NCBI GenBank assembly: GCA_020636075.1
Contig: JACJYO010000014.1
Span: 28,472 to 92,471 of the forward strand
Direction of reading: 5' to 3'
DNA from: Lewinellaceae bacterium
GTDB lineage: Bacteria > Bacteroidota > Bacteroidia > Chitinophagales > Saprospiraceae
DNA length: 64,000 nt
Shown here: piece by piece, positions 17,337-26,730 of the stretch
Layout: the number at the start of each line of letters is the position of its first letter
Position numbering within the stretch: the stretch's first letter is position 1
Notes under the pieces: generated by a model
Database searches by the model: none
Seen by the model: only the letters and a program-made list of their open reading frames with translations
Told to the model about the DNA's origin: nothing
Made by a program: the position numbers and the translations under genes

Positions 17337-18845
17337 ATGAAAAAAACACTCATTCACGGGTTAAGCCTTCTTCTGCTGGGTCTGTTAGTGGTGAGCTGCG
17401 GCCGGAAGACCGAACGCTCCTCTACCACCAACTGGAAATACAATGACCAAAAGTGGGGAGGCTTTGAAAAATTGGATTACGAAGGCCAGGCCACTGGTCC
17501 GAACCTGGTTATGATCGAGGGTGGTACGTTTACCCAAGGTTTGACCGACCAGGATGTTACGTTTGAATGGAATAACGTGCCGCGCCGTGTAACGGTCTCG
17601 TCTTTCTATATGGACGAAACAGAAGTAGCCAATATTGATTACCGCGAGTATCTCTTCTGGGTTTTAAATACCTGGGGATCAACCTATCCTGAAGTTTGGA
17701 AGCGCGCCTTGCCGGATACACTTGTCTGGCGTGAGGAACTGGCTTACAACGAACCACTGGTGGAAACCTATTTCCGCCACCCGGCTTATGACGATTATCC
17801 TGTTGTGGGCGTCAACTGGTTGCAGGCCAATGAATACTGCAAATGGCGTACAGACCGTGTCAACGAGATGATCCTTATTGAGCGCGGTATTCTGGAAAAT
17901 ACGCCTGACCAGAAAAACGAAAATAACTTCAACACCGAAGCGTATCTCGTTGGCCAATACGAAGGTTCGGTGCGTAAAAACCTGCCGGATCGCCGTACAG
18001 GTGGTGAGCGCCATGTTCGCCTCGAAGACGGCATCCTGTTGCCGGTTTACCGTCTGCCAACGGAAGCAGAGTGGGAATATGCCGCACTGTCGCTCCTAGG
18101 CAACCAGGCCACCAGCAAAGACGAGCTGATCACCGACCGCCGGATATATCCTTGGGACGGTAACACAGTCCGCTATCAAAAGCGCAATAAGTACCAGGGT
18201 AAAATGCTGGCCAACTTCAAGCGCAGTGCGGGTGACTACGGTGGTATGGCTGGTGCGCTGAACGATAAAGCCTTCTCGCCGTCTCCGGTGCGTTCGAACT
18301 GGCCGAATGACTATGGCTTGTACAATATGGCTGGTAACGTAAATGAATGGACTGCTGACCTCTTCCGTCCGTTGACTTCTACTGACCTTGTGGATGTAGA
18401 AAACATGGACCTGAACCCATATCGTGGTAACATCTTCATGACCAAAGCGGTAGACCCGGAAACTGGCGCTCCGATTACAAAAGATAGCCTTGGCCGCCTG
18501 CAATATGAATTGATGGATACTACTGCCACTGCGCTTCGCGACAACTACAAGCGCCCTGAGGTGTATAACTACCTGGACGGCGATAAAGAGTCGGAGGTGG
18601 AATACCGTTATGGCATCAGCACCCTGATCAGCGATAAAGCGCGTGTGATCAAAGGTGGCTCTTGGGCCGACCGTGCCTGGTGGTTGTCACCTGGTGCACG
18701 CCGCTTCCTTGAAGAAGACAAAGCCAGCAAAACCGTTGGCTTCCGTTGCTCGATGACCCGTGTGGGTTCGCCTACTGCCGATGGCGATCCTGCTGGTAAT
18801 CAGTTTAAGACGAAGAAAAAATCGGTTAAGCGCCGGTACAAATAA
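17337..18845 (+). CDS. gldJ: Gliding motility/T9SS lipoprotein GldJ
   Basis: The 502-residue protein has a lipoprotein signal (LLLLGLLVVSC). A formylglycine-generating-enzyme (SUMF1/FGE-sulfatase) type fold follows: GPNLVMIEGGTFTQG, SSFYMDETEVANIDYREYL, PVVGVNWLQANEYCKW, YRLPTEAEWEYAA, YNMAGNVNEWTADLF and KGGSWADRAWW near the end. The GVNWLQANEYC and insertion pattern (long stretch at about 190-260) fit GldJ/GldK-type proteins rather than true sulfatase activators. GldJ is a lipoprotein needed for stability of the gliding/T9SS machinery. It is followed by murF, an arrangement I recall as common in Bacteroidota. A Lys/Arg-rich C-terminal tail (KTKKKSVKRRYK) is present. Confidence 0.9.
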   Translation: MKKTLIHGLSLLLLGLLVVSCGRKTERSSTTNWKYNDQKWGGFEKLDYEGQATGPNLVMIEGGTFTQGLTDQDVTFEWNNVPRRVTVSSFYMDETEVANIDYREYLFWVLNTWGSTYPEVWKRALPDTLVWREELAYNEPLVETYFRHPAYDDYPVVGVNWLQANEYCKWRTDRVNEMILIERGILENTPDQKNENNFNTEAYLVGQYEGSVRKNLPDRRTGGERHVRLEDGILLPVYRLPTEAEWEYAALSLLGNQATSKDELITDRRIYPWDGNTVRYQKRNKYQGKMLANFKRSAGDYGGMAGALNDKAFSPSPVRSNWPNDYGLYNMAGNVNEWTADLFRPLTSTDLVDVENMDLNPYRGNIFMTKAVDPETGAPITKDSLGRLQYELMDTTATALRDNYKRPEVYNYLDGDKESEVEYRYGISTLISDKARVIKGGSWADRAWWLSPGARRFLEEDKASKTVGFRCSMTRVGSPTADGDPAGNQFKTKKKSVKRRYK

Positions 18846-18902
18846 ATTGAAATGAATTGAAGTAGATCTATTATCGTACTTCAATTATATATTTCTACCT
18901 TT

Positions 18903-18940
18903 AAAACGGGAGGGGCATCAAGTCCCTCCCGTTTTTTATG
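18903..18940 (+). terminator. Factor-independent terminator after gldJ
   Basis: The stem AAAACGGGAGGG (18903-18914) pairs with CCCTCCCGTTTT (18924-18935) around a short loop and is followed by TTTT. Because A and T runs flank both sides, it could stop transcription in either direction. Confidence 0.9.
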
Positions 18941-19030
18941 ATTATGCTCACTTGTCATTAGGTTTGGTGCGGATTTAAATAGGAAGGGTCTTATCTGTTG
19001 GTATTTTTTTTCGCAACTTTAGATGCTAAA

Positions 19031-20344
19031 ATGATTACGCTGGATTACCTGTATTCGATCTACAAACAGCACCCTGTGGTTTGTACTGATACACGGCAAC
19101 TCACTGCCGGATGTGTTTTTTTTGCCTTGAAAGGTGAAAATTTTGATGGCAATCAGTTTGCTGCCCAGGCTTTGACCGAGGGCGCTGCGTATGCCATTAT
19201 TGATGATCCCGCCATACAATACGATTCAAAGCAATACCTTTTAGTCGCCGATGTATTGGAAAGCCTGCAGCAACTTGCGGCGCATCATCGCCGCCAATTT
19301 GATATCCCGGTGATTGCAATTGGAGGGTCTAATGGCAAAACAACCACGAAAGAATTAGTTGCTGCCGTCTTGAGCAGCCACTACCCATGCCATGCTACAA
19401 CCGGCAACCTGAACAACCACATTGGTGTGCCACTTACCTTGCTGGCCATGCCGGCTGAAACAGAGGTGGCTGTTATCGAAATGGGGACGAATCAGCCTGG
19501 CGATATTGCCTTTTTGTGTGAAATAGCAGCGCCTACGCACGGCTTGCTTACGAATATTGGCAAAGAGCATCTCGAAGGTTTTGGAAGTTTGGCTGGTGTA
19601 AAAAAGGCAGAGGGTGAGCTTTTTCAGTATCTGGCGAAAAAAGATGGTTGTGTGTTTGTGAATACTGCAGAACGCTATCTCAGCGCGATGTCTGGGAAAA
19701 ACCGTAAGCGGGTATTTTATGCAGAAAAAGAAACTCTGAGCCCTCAGGAAAGCGTGATCGATATCCGCTTGCTGGAGGCAAACCCTTACCTGCGGTTGGC
19801 GTTTTTGTCGGAACATAACATGCCTGTGGAGGTGCGTTCGCAATTGATTGGTCGTCATAATTTTCAAAATATTATGACAGCTGTTGCGCTGGGTGTTTAT
19901 TTCAAAGTGCCCGCAGCGAAAATCAAATCGGCCATCGAATCGTATGTACCGGCCAACAACCGGTCGCAATTGCTCCGCCAAAATGGCAATACCATTTTAC
20001 TGGATGCCTACAATGCTAATCCGTCCAGCATGCGCGTAGCCTTGGAAACGCTTCAAACGGTAAAGGCATCGCAAAAAATTGCTGTTTTGGGTGATATGCT
20101 TGAATTAGGGGCAGCAAGCTTGACCGAGCATCAGGCGATCTTGCGTTTGGCTGCCCGGTGCAAATTTGACCGCCTGGTTGTGGTAGGCCCCGAATTTGGG
20201 CGTTGTGCACCCGAAAAATTTAAAGCACTCCATTTCTCCGACACAAGCGCCGCGAAAACCTGGTTTGAGACACAAAAATTTGATGATGCGTTTATACTGC
20301 TAAAAGCATCCCGGGGTATCAAACTGGAGCGGGTGCTCGGTTGA
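19031..20344 (+). CDS. murF: UDP-N-acetylmuramoyl-tripeptide--D-alanyl-D-alanine ligase
   Basis: MurF adds D-Ala-D-Ala to UDP-MurNAc-tripeptide, the last cytoplasmic step of peptidoglycan precursor assembly. The 437-residue protein has the three Mur-ligase domains. The UDP-binding part includes CTDTRQLTAGCVFFALKGENFDG. The ATP loop reads IGGSNGKTTTKELV (about residues 96-109), with GNLNNHIGVPLTLL and VIEMGTNQPGDI after it. The C-terminal part contains LLDAYNANPSSM and VLGDMLELG. The ATG at 19031 is chosen because it precedes the conserved MITLDYLYSIY; upstream codons overlap the likely promoter. A second MurF domain exists in the window, fused to alanine racemase (31439-33967). Confidence 0.95.
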   Translation: MITLDYLYSIYKQHPVVCTDTRQLTAGCVFFALKGENFDGNQFAAQALTEGAAYAIIDDPAIQYDSKQYLLVADVLESLQQLAAHHRRQFDIPVIAIGGSNGKTTTKELVAAVLSSHYPCHATTGNLNNHIGVPLTLLAMPAETEVAVIEMGTNQPGDIAFLCEIAAPTHGLLTNIGKEHLEGFGSLAGVKKAEGELFQYLAKKDGCVFVNTAERYLSAMSGKNRKRVFYAEKETLSPQESVIDIRLLEANPYLRLAFLSEHNMPVEVRSQLIGRHNFQNIMTAVALGVYFKVPAAKIKSAIESYVPANNRSQLLRQNGNTILLDAYNANPSSMRVALETLQTVKASQKIAVLGDMLELGAASLTEHQAILRLAARCKFDRLVVVGPEFGRCAPEKFKALHFSDTSAAKTWFETQKFDDAFILLKASRGIKLERVLG

Positions 20345-20365
20345 ACCGCTATAAAAATTGCTTTG

Positions 20366-21475
20366 TTAATCGAATCGGTTCAACGCTTGCAGAAGCCTGT
20401 CTGATAATTCTTCCCGGCAGGCGGCCTGATAATCCTGGTAAGAGCATGGAATCAGGTAATGCCGCTGGTATTTTTCCTTGGGATTTGCGGGCGTTTGCAT
20501 CCACCAGCGGCCACTCTTGGTGCTTTTCCAAAAAGTCAGCTGATGGTTTAAGTGGCGAAAATCGACGATATACTCCGTCAGCCCGTCTTTTGAGGCAGGG
20601 TAATCATTTTTCCGATTGAAAAAGCCCTCCAAAAAGTACCACACCATCTGACTTATAGCCTGGGCCGTTTGCTGGTGCGGATCCTGATCCTGTTGGTAGC
20701 CAAAAATGCCAAATGAACTCAGCTTGTCGCTCATGCCGGCATAGCGGCAAATCTGGCAGGCTTCTTCTACGAAATACCCGGAAGGTGAAGGCTGGGCGAC
20801 ACCCGGGGCCTCACTTTGCTTCAGTGCACTCAGGTGAAAAGTTAGCAAATCGGCATCCCGCAAAATAGGCTCAGCTTCTTCAATTGATGCCCGTGTTTTA
20901 CCCAGGCGCAGCAAATCAAAATTATTTTTTGTCAAAAAATCAACCACCCTGGGCTCCGTTTGATGGGTTTGAAAGCCAACCAACCCAAAGTGAAATAACA
21001 AAGGATGCCGTGGCTGAAGCAATGGGCTGTACGCCGCCCGGCTATCGGTCGCAGCGTCCGCGTCCGATAACTGAATAGACTCATCCACAGCCACCAGATT
21101 GACCAGCGATTTCCGTTCAAGGTAGGCGAGAAACTGGGCCCGTGCCAGGTCGTTTTTCTGTGCCAGAAGAACGGGTAATATATTGCCACTGAGTAATTCA
21201 AAGAATACAGGGATAAGTACCGAAGGCTCTGCACGTCGCAGGTTGCCTAAATCGACCACAGCACCTGCCGGAAAATTATAGGCAGTTCGGTATAGTGCTG
21301 CGCGCACGGCACTGGCTTCCCGGTCCCCTGCGCCAATGAGCGCTACCCGTACCCCACTTAAATCGGGAAAGGAAAGCCCGTGAAGTGCGATATTTTTTCC
21401 AAAAGCGCTATCCGGCAATTGATCGATACTCTTTCGGGTGGTAGCGGTCAGGGGTTTTAACCAATTCTGCAACAT
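20366..21475 (-). CDS. Arginase/formimidoylglutamase-fold protein with lost metal ligands
   Basis: The 369-residue protein has the ureohydrolase layout (VRVALIGAGDREASAVR, FHFGLVGFQTH, C-terminal SQMVWYFLEGFFNRKND and RHYLIPCS). The manganese-binding motifs are gone, however. The GGDHS site reads AQKND, the DAHxD site reads VDESIQ, and the SxDxDxxDPxxxPG site reads TFHLSALKQSEAPG. It is therefore unlikely to hydrolyse arginine or formimidoylglutamate, although it would usually be annotated so. I recall similar degenerate members in other Bacteroidota, which suggests a conserved non-hydrolase role. The start at MLQNWLKPLT is favoured; an in-frame start 72 bases upstream is possible. The gene converges with murF. 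Confidence 0.75.
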   Translation of the reverse strand: MLQNWLKPLTATTRKSIDQLPDSAFGKNIALHGLSFPDLSGVRVALIGAGDREASAVRAALYRTAYNFPAGAVVDLGNLRRAEPSVLIPVFFELLSGNILPVLLAQKNDLARAQFLAYLERKSLVNLVAVDESIQLSDADAATDSRAAYSPLLQPRHPLLFHFGLVGFQTHQTEPRVVDFLTKNNFDLLRLGKTRASIEEAEPILRDADLLTFHLSALKQSEAPGVAQPSPSGYFVEEACQICRYAGMSDKLSSFGIFGYQQDQDPHQQTAQAISQMVWYFLEGFFNRKNDYPASKDGLTEYIVDFRHLNHQLTFWKSTKSGRWWMQTPANPKEKYQRHYLIPCSYQDYQAACREELSDRLLQALNRFD

Positions 21476-21605
21476 GGCAATTTGTTTTGCCAGCAAAAAA
21501 CGGAGTTTGCGCCGGAATTCAGTCAAGAAAAATAACCTGATCTGCAAATCCTAAAGTAAACAGACACAATTTTCAGGCTATCCAAACAATGCAGGTGGAT
21601 TTATC

Positions 21606-21613
21606 TACTTTTG
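21606..21613 (+). promoter_or_regulatory. Candidate -7 box upstream of the glutamate/leucine-type dehydrogenase
   Basis: TACTTTTG fits TAnnTTTG and lies 108 bases upstream of the dehydrogenase ATG, implying a leader of about 100 bases. The -33 region is weak. It sits in the divergent space between this gene and the arginase-fold gene. Confidence 0.4.
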
Positions 21614-21721
21614 CGCCGCCTTTAAAAAAGCGTGTTCAGGGTCTGTTCCGAAACAGCGGATTACGCTTTGAACGCCGGTCAGTATTATCCTGAACTTATT
21701 CAAACAGAAGCAAAGAATTCA

Positions 21722-22963
21722 ATGGAAGAATTGGAATTACTTAAGCGCTACAAAGAAAAACAACCGGAAATTGTTTTTGAATGGCATGATTCCGAAACCG
21801 GTGCTGAAGGTTGGATCGTTATCAACTCCTTGCGCAATGGCGCGGCAGGCGGAGGCACTCGTATGCGCCCCGGGCTCACCCGGGAGGAGGTTACATCACT
21901 GGCCAAAGTAATGGAAATTAAATTCAGCGTTTGTGGCCCGCCAATTGGCGGTGCCAAAAGCGGAATAAATTTTGACCCGAAAGACCCCCGGCGTCAGGAG
22001 GTGCTCACCCGTTGGTATAAGGCCGTATTGCCGATTTTGAAACATTATTATGGTACAGGTGGAGATCTAAACGTCGACGAATTAAAAGACGTTGTGCCTA
22101 TAACGGAAGACCTCGGCCTCTGGCATCCGCAAGAAGGCATTGTGAAAGGTCATTTAAAAGCAGCAAAAGGAGAGCAAATTAATATTATCGGCCAATTGCG
22201 TTATGGTTGCACCAAAATTGTTGAAGATCCGGAGTATGTGCCAGAGGGTAGCAACAATAAATACGCAGTGGCTGATTTGATCACCGGTTATGGTGTAGCG
22301 GAATCGATCCGGCACTTTTATGACTTGTACCAAAACCGGACCCCGGCGGGTAAAACAGCCATTATTCAAGGCTGGGGAAATGTCGCATCGGCGGCGGCCT
22401 GCTACCTCGCTAAGGAGGGGGTAAAAGTGATCGGGATCATTGACCGCGAAGGGGGCATGCTACGCCCGGAAGGGTATACGCTTGATGAGATCAAGCAACT
22501 GTTTAATACCAAAAACGGGAATAAGCTGGAAGCCCCGGATTTATTGCCATTTGAAACGGTAAATGCTCAAATTTGGAACATGGGCGCTCAAATATTTGTA
22601 CCAGGCGCAGCCTCCAAACTTATTACCCGGGAGCAAGTGGATGCTATGCTGAAAGGCGGGCTTGAAGTCATTGCATGCGGCGCAAATGTACCATTCGTAG
22701 ATGATGGAATTTTCTTTGGCCCAACAGCCACCTTTACAGACGAGCATACCGCACTTATTCCCGACTTTATTGCAAACTGCGGAATGGCCCGTGTATTTGC
22801 CTACCTGATGCACCCCGAAGCCACCTTGACCGACGAGGCTATCTTTGGCGACACCTCCTCCACGATTCGACGTGCGCTGAACGAAGTGAGAAAAATTAAC
22901 CCTACACCAAATAAAATTTCTTCTAATGCCCTATATTTGGCCCTTAGAAAGCTGGGAACTTGA
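21722..22963 (+). CDS. Glu/Leu/Phe/Val dehydrogenase
   Basis: The 413-residue protein belongs to the amino-acid dehydrogenase superfamily that interconverts an L-amino acid and its 2-oxo acid with NAD(P). Landmarks are GAAGGGTRMRPGLT, the substrate-site lysines in KFSVCGPPIGGAKSG (K67, K79), the catalytic region GTGGDLNVDE, and the Rossmann motif IIQGWGNVASAAACYLA at about residues 220-236. The ATG at 21722 is chosen as the start of the conserved MEELELLKRY; in-frame upstream codons are unlikely. Length and the GGxxGG pattern do not separate glutamate from branched-chain or phenylalanine enzymes, so no symbol is given. Confidence 0.9.
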   Translation: MEELELLKRYKEKQPEIVFEWHDSETGAEGWIVINSLRNGAAGGGTRMRPGLTREEVTSLAKVMEIKFSVCGPPIGGAKSGINFDPKDPRRQEVLTRWYKAVLPILKHYYGTGGDLNVDELKDVVPITEDLGLWHPQEGIVKGHLKAAKGEQINIIGQLRYGCTKIVEDPEYVPEGSNNKYAVADLITGYGVAESIRHFYDLYQNRTPAGKTAIIQGWGNVASAAACYLAKEGVKVIGIIDREGGMLRPEGYTLDEIKQLFNTKNGNKLEAPDLLPFETVNAQIWNMGAQIFVPGAASKLITREQVDAMLKGGLEVIACGANVPFVDDGIFFGPTATFTDEHTALIPDFIANCGMARVFAYLMHPEATLTDEAIFGDTSSTIRRALNEVRKINPTPNKISSNALYLALRKLGT

Positions 22964-23093
22964 AATTTCTTAAAAAAAGAACCCTGCAAAAACAGTAAAA
23001 TAAAAAATTTTTATTCCCATTTTCGCATTCGCGCCATCACAAACGCGCTTAACTAAACTGTTAACATTTTTTAATTCTAAATGCAGTGACCCT

Positions 23094-24578
23094 ATGACAG
23101 TTAGAAACTTAGTATTAGCTGTTCTTTTTATTTCTGCAACTTTTGGCCTTTCAGCCCAGGATGCTGCAGCTCCGGGCGGAACTTACCGCTCATTCACACC
23201 CGCCGACCAATGGGAACTGGGTGTTGATCTCGGTGTTCCTTTTGTTGCCGGCGACCTCGACAGCAAACTCGGCTTTGGCGGTGGCCTCCATGTCCGCAAA
23301 TCGCTTGATCATATCTTCTCTATCCGCGTAAACGGTTTGTATGCAAAAACAAAAAGCGAAGATACCAACACCAATAGCGAAGCCGAAATGAGCTGGACTT
23401 CCGGATCGGCACAATTGGTCGTTACCGTCAATAACTTCCGCTTTAACAAGCCCTACCGCAAAATTGCAGTCAATGTTTTCGCCGGTCTGGGTATTTCCAA
23501 GTTCTCCACCGACTACACCAACATCCCCCAAGCAGACAATCCATCGGTCCCGAACATGGGTAAGTACGAAGGTGATGTAACCGGTATGTTCGATGCAGGT
23601 GTTGGCTTGGCATTTCGGGTAAGCCCGAAGTTCAATATCGGTCTGGAATACACAGTCCTGTCTGCTTTTGGCGAAGGTGCTGACTTGCTTGACGGCAGCA
23701 ACAACTTCGGTCGTGATGTAACGACCTTCCGCGATTTCTTGCACTTCCCGCACCTCTCCCTGAACTTCAACTTGGGTGGTACAGACAAAGCAACCGGTGC
23801 TAAAAAATCAGAGCCGCTCTACTGGGCTAACCCAATGAGCATGGTGAGCGACGCTATCGTAGCCCTGGAAGCTCGCCCGGTTTATGACCCGACGGACACT
23901 GACGGCGACGGCATTATCGACATGATCGATGCCGAAAAAGAAAGCCCTGCAGGTGCCCGCGTGGATACCAAAGGTGTAGCGCTGGACAGTGACATGGATA
24001 AAGTACCTGACTACAAAGACAAAGAGCCATATTCTCCTCCCGGTTACCCGGTTGATGCAAATGGTGTAGCTCAAGTGCCGAAACCCATCACTGAAGCGGA
24101 TGTTAACCGCATTGTTGATGCTAAACTGGCCAACTTCAAACTTCCGGTTCAGGAAGGTCTGTCCAACTGGTTCCTCCCGATCATCAATTTTAGCTCGAAT
24201 AGCTACAACATTGGCTATGGCGAATACACCAAACTTTATCAGGTTGCACAAGTATTGAAAGGCAACTCCAAAGTTCGTATCGCCGTAACAGGTCACACCG
24301 ACGCACGTGGCTCTGAAGGCTACAACAACGTGTTGTCTTACAATCGCGCTAAAGCTGCTATCGAATTCCTCGTAAGCCAGCATGGCATCGCTCGCGAACG
24401 CCTCGTACTGGATTATGCCGGCGAATCTGCAGCCATGGTTCCGTCGAAAGGTTCGTCTCAGCTCAACCGCCGTGTTGAGTTTCGCGTAGCGAAAGACGGT
24501 GAAGCTGACAAAGATCGTCCGGAAGGTCCGGATGCAGGCCAAGGTCGCTTCATGGGCAACAAGGCTTCGGGCTATTAA
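23094..24578 (+). CDS. OmpA-family outer-membrane protein with TSP3-like linker
   Basis: The 494-residue protein has a signal peptide (MTVRNLVLAVLFISATFGLSAQ) and an N-terminal beta-barrel region (about 35-245). Asp-rich thrombospondin-type-3-like repeats follow (DPTDTDGDGIIDMID, DSDMDKVPDYKD, about 265-330). The C-terminal OmpA domain (about 365-465) has FSSNSYNI, VTGHTDARGSEGYNNVLSYNRA and LNRRVEFRV, the peptidoglycan-binding motifs. It should anchor the outer membrane to the cell wall. Its steady codon use and strong downstream terminator suggest abundant expression. It is monocistronic: terminated at 24628-24655 and separated from the dehydrogenase by 130 bases. Confidence 0.93.
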   Translation: MTVRNLVLAVLFISATFGLSAQDAAAPGGTYRSFTPADQWELGVDLGVPFVAGDLDSKLGFGGGLHVRKSLDHIFSIRVNGLYAKTKSEDTNTNSEAEMSWTSGSAQLVVTVNNFRFNKPYRKIAVNVFAGLGISKFSTDYTNIPQADNPSVPNMGKYEGDVTGMFDAGVGLAFRVSPKFNIGLEYTVLSAFGEGADLLDGSNNFGRDVTTFRDFLHFPHLSLNFNLGGTDKATGAKKSEPLYWANPMSMVSDAIVALEARPVYDPTDTDGDGIIDMIDAEKESPAGARVDTKGVALDSDMDKVPDYKDKEPYSPPGYPVDANGVAQVPKPITEADVNRIVDAKLANFKLPVQEGLSNWFLPIINFSSNSYNIGYGEYTKLYQVAQVLKGNSKVRIAVTGHTDARGSEGYNNVLSYNRAKAAIEFLVSQHGIARERLVLDYAGESAAMVPSKGSSQLNRRVEFRVAKDGEADKDRPEGPDAGQGRFMGNKASGY

Positions 24579-24627
24579 TTTGAAAATTGAAGATTATTAT
24601 CCGGTTTTCTAACCGGTATTTAGATAC

Positions 24628-24655
24628 AAAAGCCATCCCGTGTGGGATGGCTTTT
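24628..24655 (+). terminator. Factor-independent terminator after the OmpA-family gene
   Basis: The stem AAAAGCCATCCC (24628-24639) pairs perfectly with GGGATGGCTTTT (24644-24655) around a 4-base loop, followed by GTTGTTTTC. A smaller hairpin with CCGGTT arms precedes it at 24601-24616. Confidence 0.92.
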
Positions 24656-24754
24656 GTTGTTTTCGCCAATAATTAACAGATAATAAACCCCATTTTAACC
24701 TCGTTTTATGGTACTTTTCTTTTTTTTCACGTCAGGAATACCAAAACAATTGAT

Positions 24755-25585
24755 ATGAAGACGTTCAAAATAACGGCGCTCAGCGTAGGCTTTTTTACCA
24801 TGGCATTTGTTGCGCCAAATCTGCCGCAAACTCCCGTTGCGCAAGCCGAACCGGAAGGTCAGAGTGCATTCAAGGATGGGGAGCGACTCACCTACAGGAT
24901 ATACTACAATTGGAATTTTGTGTGGCTTGCCGCCGGAGAAGTAACCTTCAAAGTATTCGATGAAGGTAAACAATATCATTTCCAGGCCTATGGCGAAACG
25001 TACGACTCCTACGAGTGGTTCTACAAAGCCAAGCACGTTCATAATTCCTGGGCAGATAAAACCACGCTGCTTCCAAATTACTCCGAACGGGAAATTCAGG
25101 AGGGAGACCGGCACAACTTCGAAAAAATTCAATTTAACCAGGACAGTCACAAAATGACGGTTTGGCGCTCCAAGCAAAAAGGCGACCCTGAAACCAAAAC
25201 GGAACATAACGTCAAAGAGCAGGTGCATGACATCCTCTCAAGCATGTATTTTCTCCGTACTATCGACTTTACCAAACGCTCTAAAGGCTCCGAAGAACCG
25301 TTCCGCATTTTTATGGACAAGGAAGAGTTTCCACTAAAAATGCGCTACTTGGGAAAAGAATCGCGCAAAAAAGTGCGTGGAGCCGGTAAGTTTAATACCC
25401 TGAAGTTTGAGCCCCAGGTGATTGTCGGCGATGTGTTCAAAGACGATGACAAAATGACTGTTTGGGTTTCCGATGACGAAAACCGCATCCCGGTGCTGAT
25501 TGAGACACCGGTATCGGTGGGGTCGGTGAAAGTGGTGTTGAAAGATTATTCGGGTTTGAGGCATCCGTTGACGTCGAAGCAGTAG
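24755..25585 (+). CDS. DUF3108 domain protein, exported
   Basis: The 276-residue protein has an N-terminal signal peptide (about residues 1-30, hydrophobic ALSVGFFTMAFVAP). The DUF3108 pattern follows: FKDGERLTYRIYYNWNFV, LAAGEVTFKV, YGETYDSYEWFYKAKHVHNSWAD, EHNVKEQVHDILSSMYFLRT and MTVWVSDDENRIPVLIE. DUF3108 proteins are beta-rich periplasmic or outer-envelope proteins of unknown role, related in fold to LolA-like or barrel-like lipid carriers in some predictions. No partner gene is apparent. Confidence 0.88.
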   Translation: MKTFKITALSVGFFTMAFVAPNLPQTPVAQAEPEGQSAFKDGERLTYRIYYNWNFVWLAAGEVTFKVFDEGKQYHFQAYGETYDSYEWFYKAKHVHNSWADKTTLLPNYSEREIQEGDRHNFEKIQFNQDSHKMTVWRSKQKGDPETKTEHNVKEQVHDILSSMYFLRTIDFTKRSKGSEEPFRIFMDKEEFPLKMRYLGKESRKKVRGAGKFNTLKFEPQVIVGDVFKDDDKMTVWVSDDENRIPVLIETPVSVGSVKVVLKDYSGLRHPLTSKQ

Positions 25586-25743
25586 TTTTTAGGATAATTT
25601 TAGTCTGTTTATTACTCAATAGGAATTGTTTAGGGGGAGCACAGCATGTGTGGGTAATAGTATATGAAACGATAATCTGTATGGTCAAGACATGCACTTA
25701 ACAAAGTCAGATCAGAAAACACCACTCAAAAAATAGGCTCACC

Positions 25744-26730
25744 ATGAAAAATCATTATGCTACCCTTTTTGTCCTTTTGTTTTTCTCATCTATTCAAGCC
25801 CAGGTTGCCATTTATAATTTTGATGATGGTACCGCAAACGACGTTATTGGTAACAGAGATGGTGTAAACATGGGAGCAACCTTAAATACAGACCGTTTTG
25901 GGAACCCAAATTCAGTTTTTGAATATTACGGTCTGAACGACAATCAAATAACCTATGTTGGGGATCCGATCATTGATGTATCGGAAGACTTTTCCATTAC
26001 ATACTGGTTCTATTTGAACTCTGTAAACCCCAATGACTTCATGTATATGGTTACATCGCGAAAAGACAGGTTCGGGGCAGAAGTAGGTGGCGTGGATATG
26101 GGTGTAAAAGCCGATTCTACATTCGAATTGTTGTGTCGCAAGGTTGCCCCATTAAATGTCGTTGGATATTTAAATCCGAGCCTTAAACTGAACCGCTGTG
26201 AATGGCACTTTTTGGGCCTAACCGTGCATCAGGATACAATTTCGCTTTACCTGAATTCTGAGAAGGTGGGTGAATCTTTAATAGAGAACTATTCATCCGG
26301 CACTCGAATTACAACCAGCCCATTTTGGACATTCGGTGGCAACTTCAGCAATTTCTCGACTATTTACAGGGAACTCGACGGCAAGCTGGATGATATCCGT
26401 TTTTTTGACAAGGCGATCAGTGAAAAAGAAATTCGTGACCTGTACTCATTTGCCAGCCAGAGTAACAGTGTTGACAAAAATGAACTGTTGATAAACTTTG
26501 CAAATCCCAACCCTGCAACCGACTTTCTATTTATCAAAAATGATGTCTTAGAAATTGGACAGTATTTTGAGATTGTAAATTTGACTGGTGCTACGCAACA
26601 ATCTGGAATTTTAAATTCAACCAGAATATCGCTATCAAATCTCCCTGTAGGTTTATACCTTTTACAAATTCGGGATGAAAATCATAAGGTCGTTGCTCGT
26701 CAAAAAGTACAAAAAACTACCAGATCGTAA
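25744..26730 (+). CDS. LamG/concanavalin-like protein with T9SS sorting domain
   Basis: The 328-residue protein has a signal peptide (ATLFVLLFFSSIQAQ). A LamG-type jelly-roll domain follows at about residues 25-240 (VAIYNFDDGTANDVIGNRDG, DFSITYWFYLNS, WHFLGLTVHQDTISLYLN, GKLDDIRFFDKAISEKEIRDLY). A short C-terminal sorting domain (NFANPNPATDFLFIKND ... LPVGLYLLQIRDEN) completes it. It should be secreted and may bind carbohydrate; no catalytic motif is seen. By eye the gene is noticeably richer in A and T than its neighbours, and the 650 bases downstream have no clear gene, so transfer or decay nearby is possible. Confidence 0.88.
   Translation: MKNHYATLFVLLFFSSIQAQVAIYNFDDGTANDVIGNRDGVNMGATLNTDRFGNPNSVFEYYGLNDNQITYVGDPIIDVSEDFSITYWFYLNSVNPNDFMYMVTSRKDRFGAEVGGVDMGVKADSTFELLCRKVAPLNVVGYLNPSLKLNRCEWHFLGLTVHQDTISLYLNSEKVGESLIENYSSGTRITTSPFWTFGGNFSNFSTIYRELDGKLDDIRFFDKAISEKEIRDLYSFASQSNSVDKNELLINFANPNPATDFLFIKNDVLEIGQYFEIVNLTGATQQSGILNSTRISLSNLPVGLYLLQIRDENHKVVARQKVQKTTRS

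Noticed and set aside
17337..18845. Formylglycine-generating enzyme (sulfatase activator)
   Set aside because: The lipobox, long insertion and GldJ-type motifs and the murF neighbour fit GldJ. The fold alone would suggest a sulfatase-modifying enzyme.
23808..24542. Minus-strand open frame of 244 codons
   Set aside because: It is a shadow of the OmpA-domain coding region, caused by its biased codon use. It has no start context or recognisable domain.
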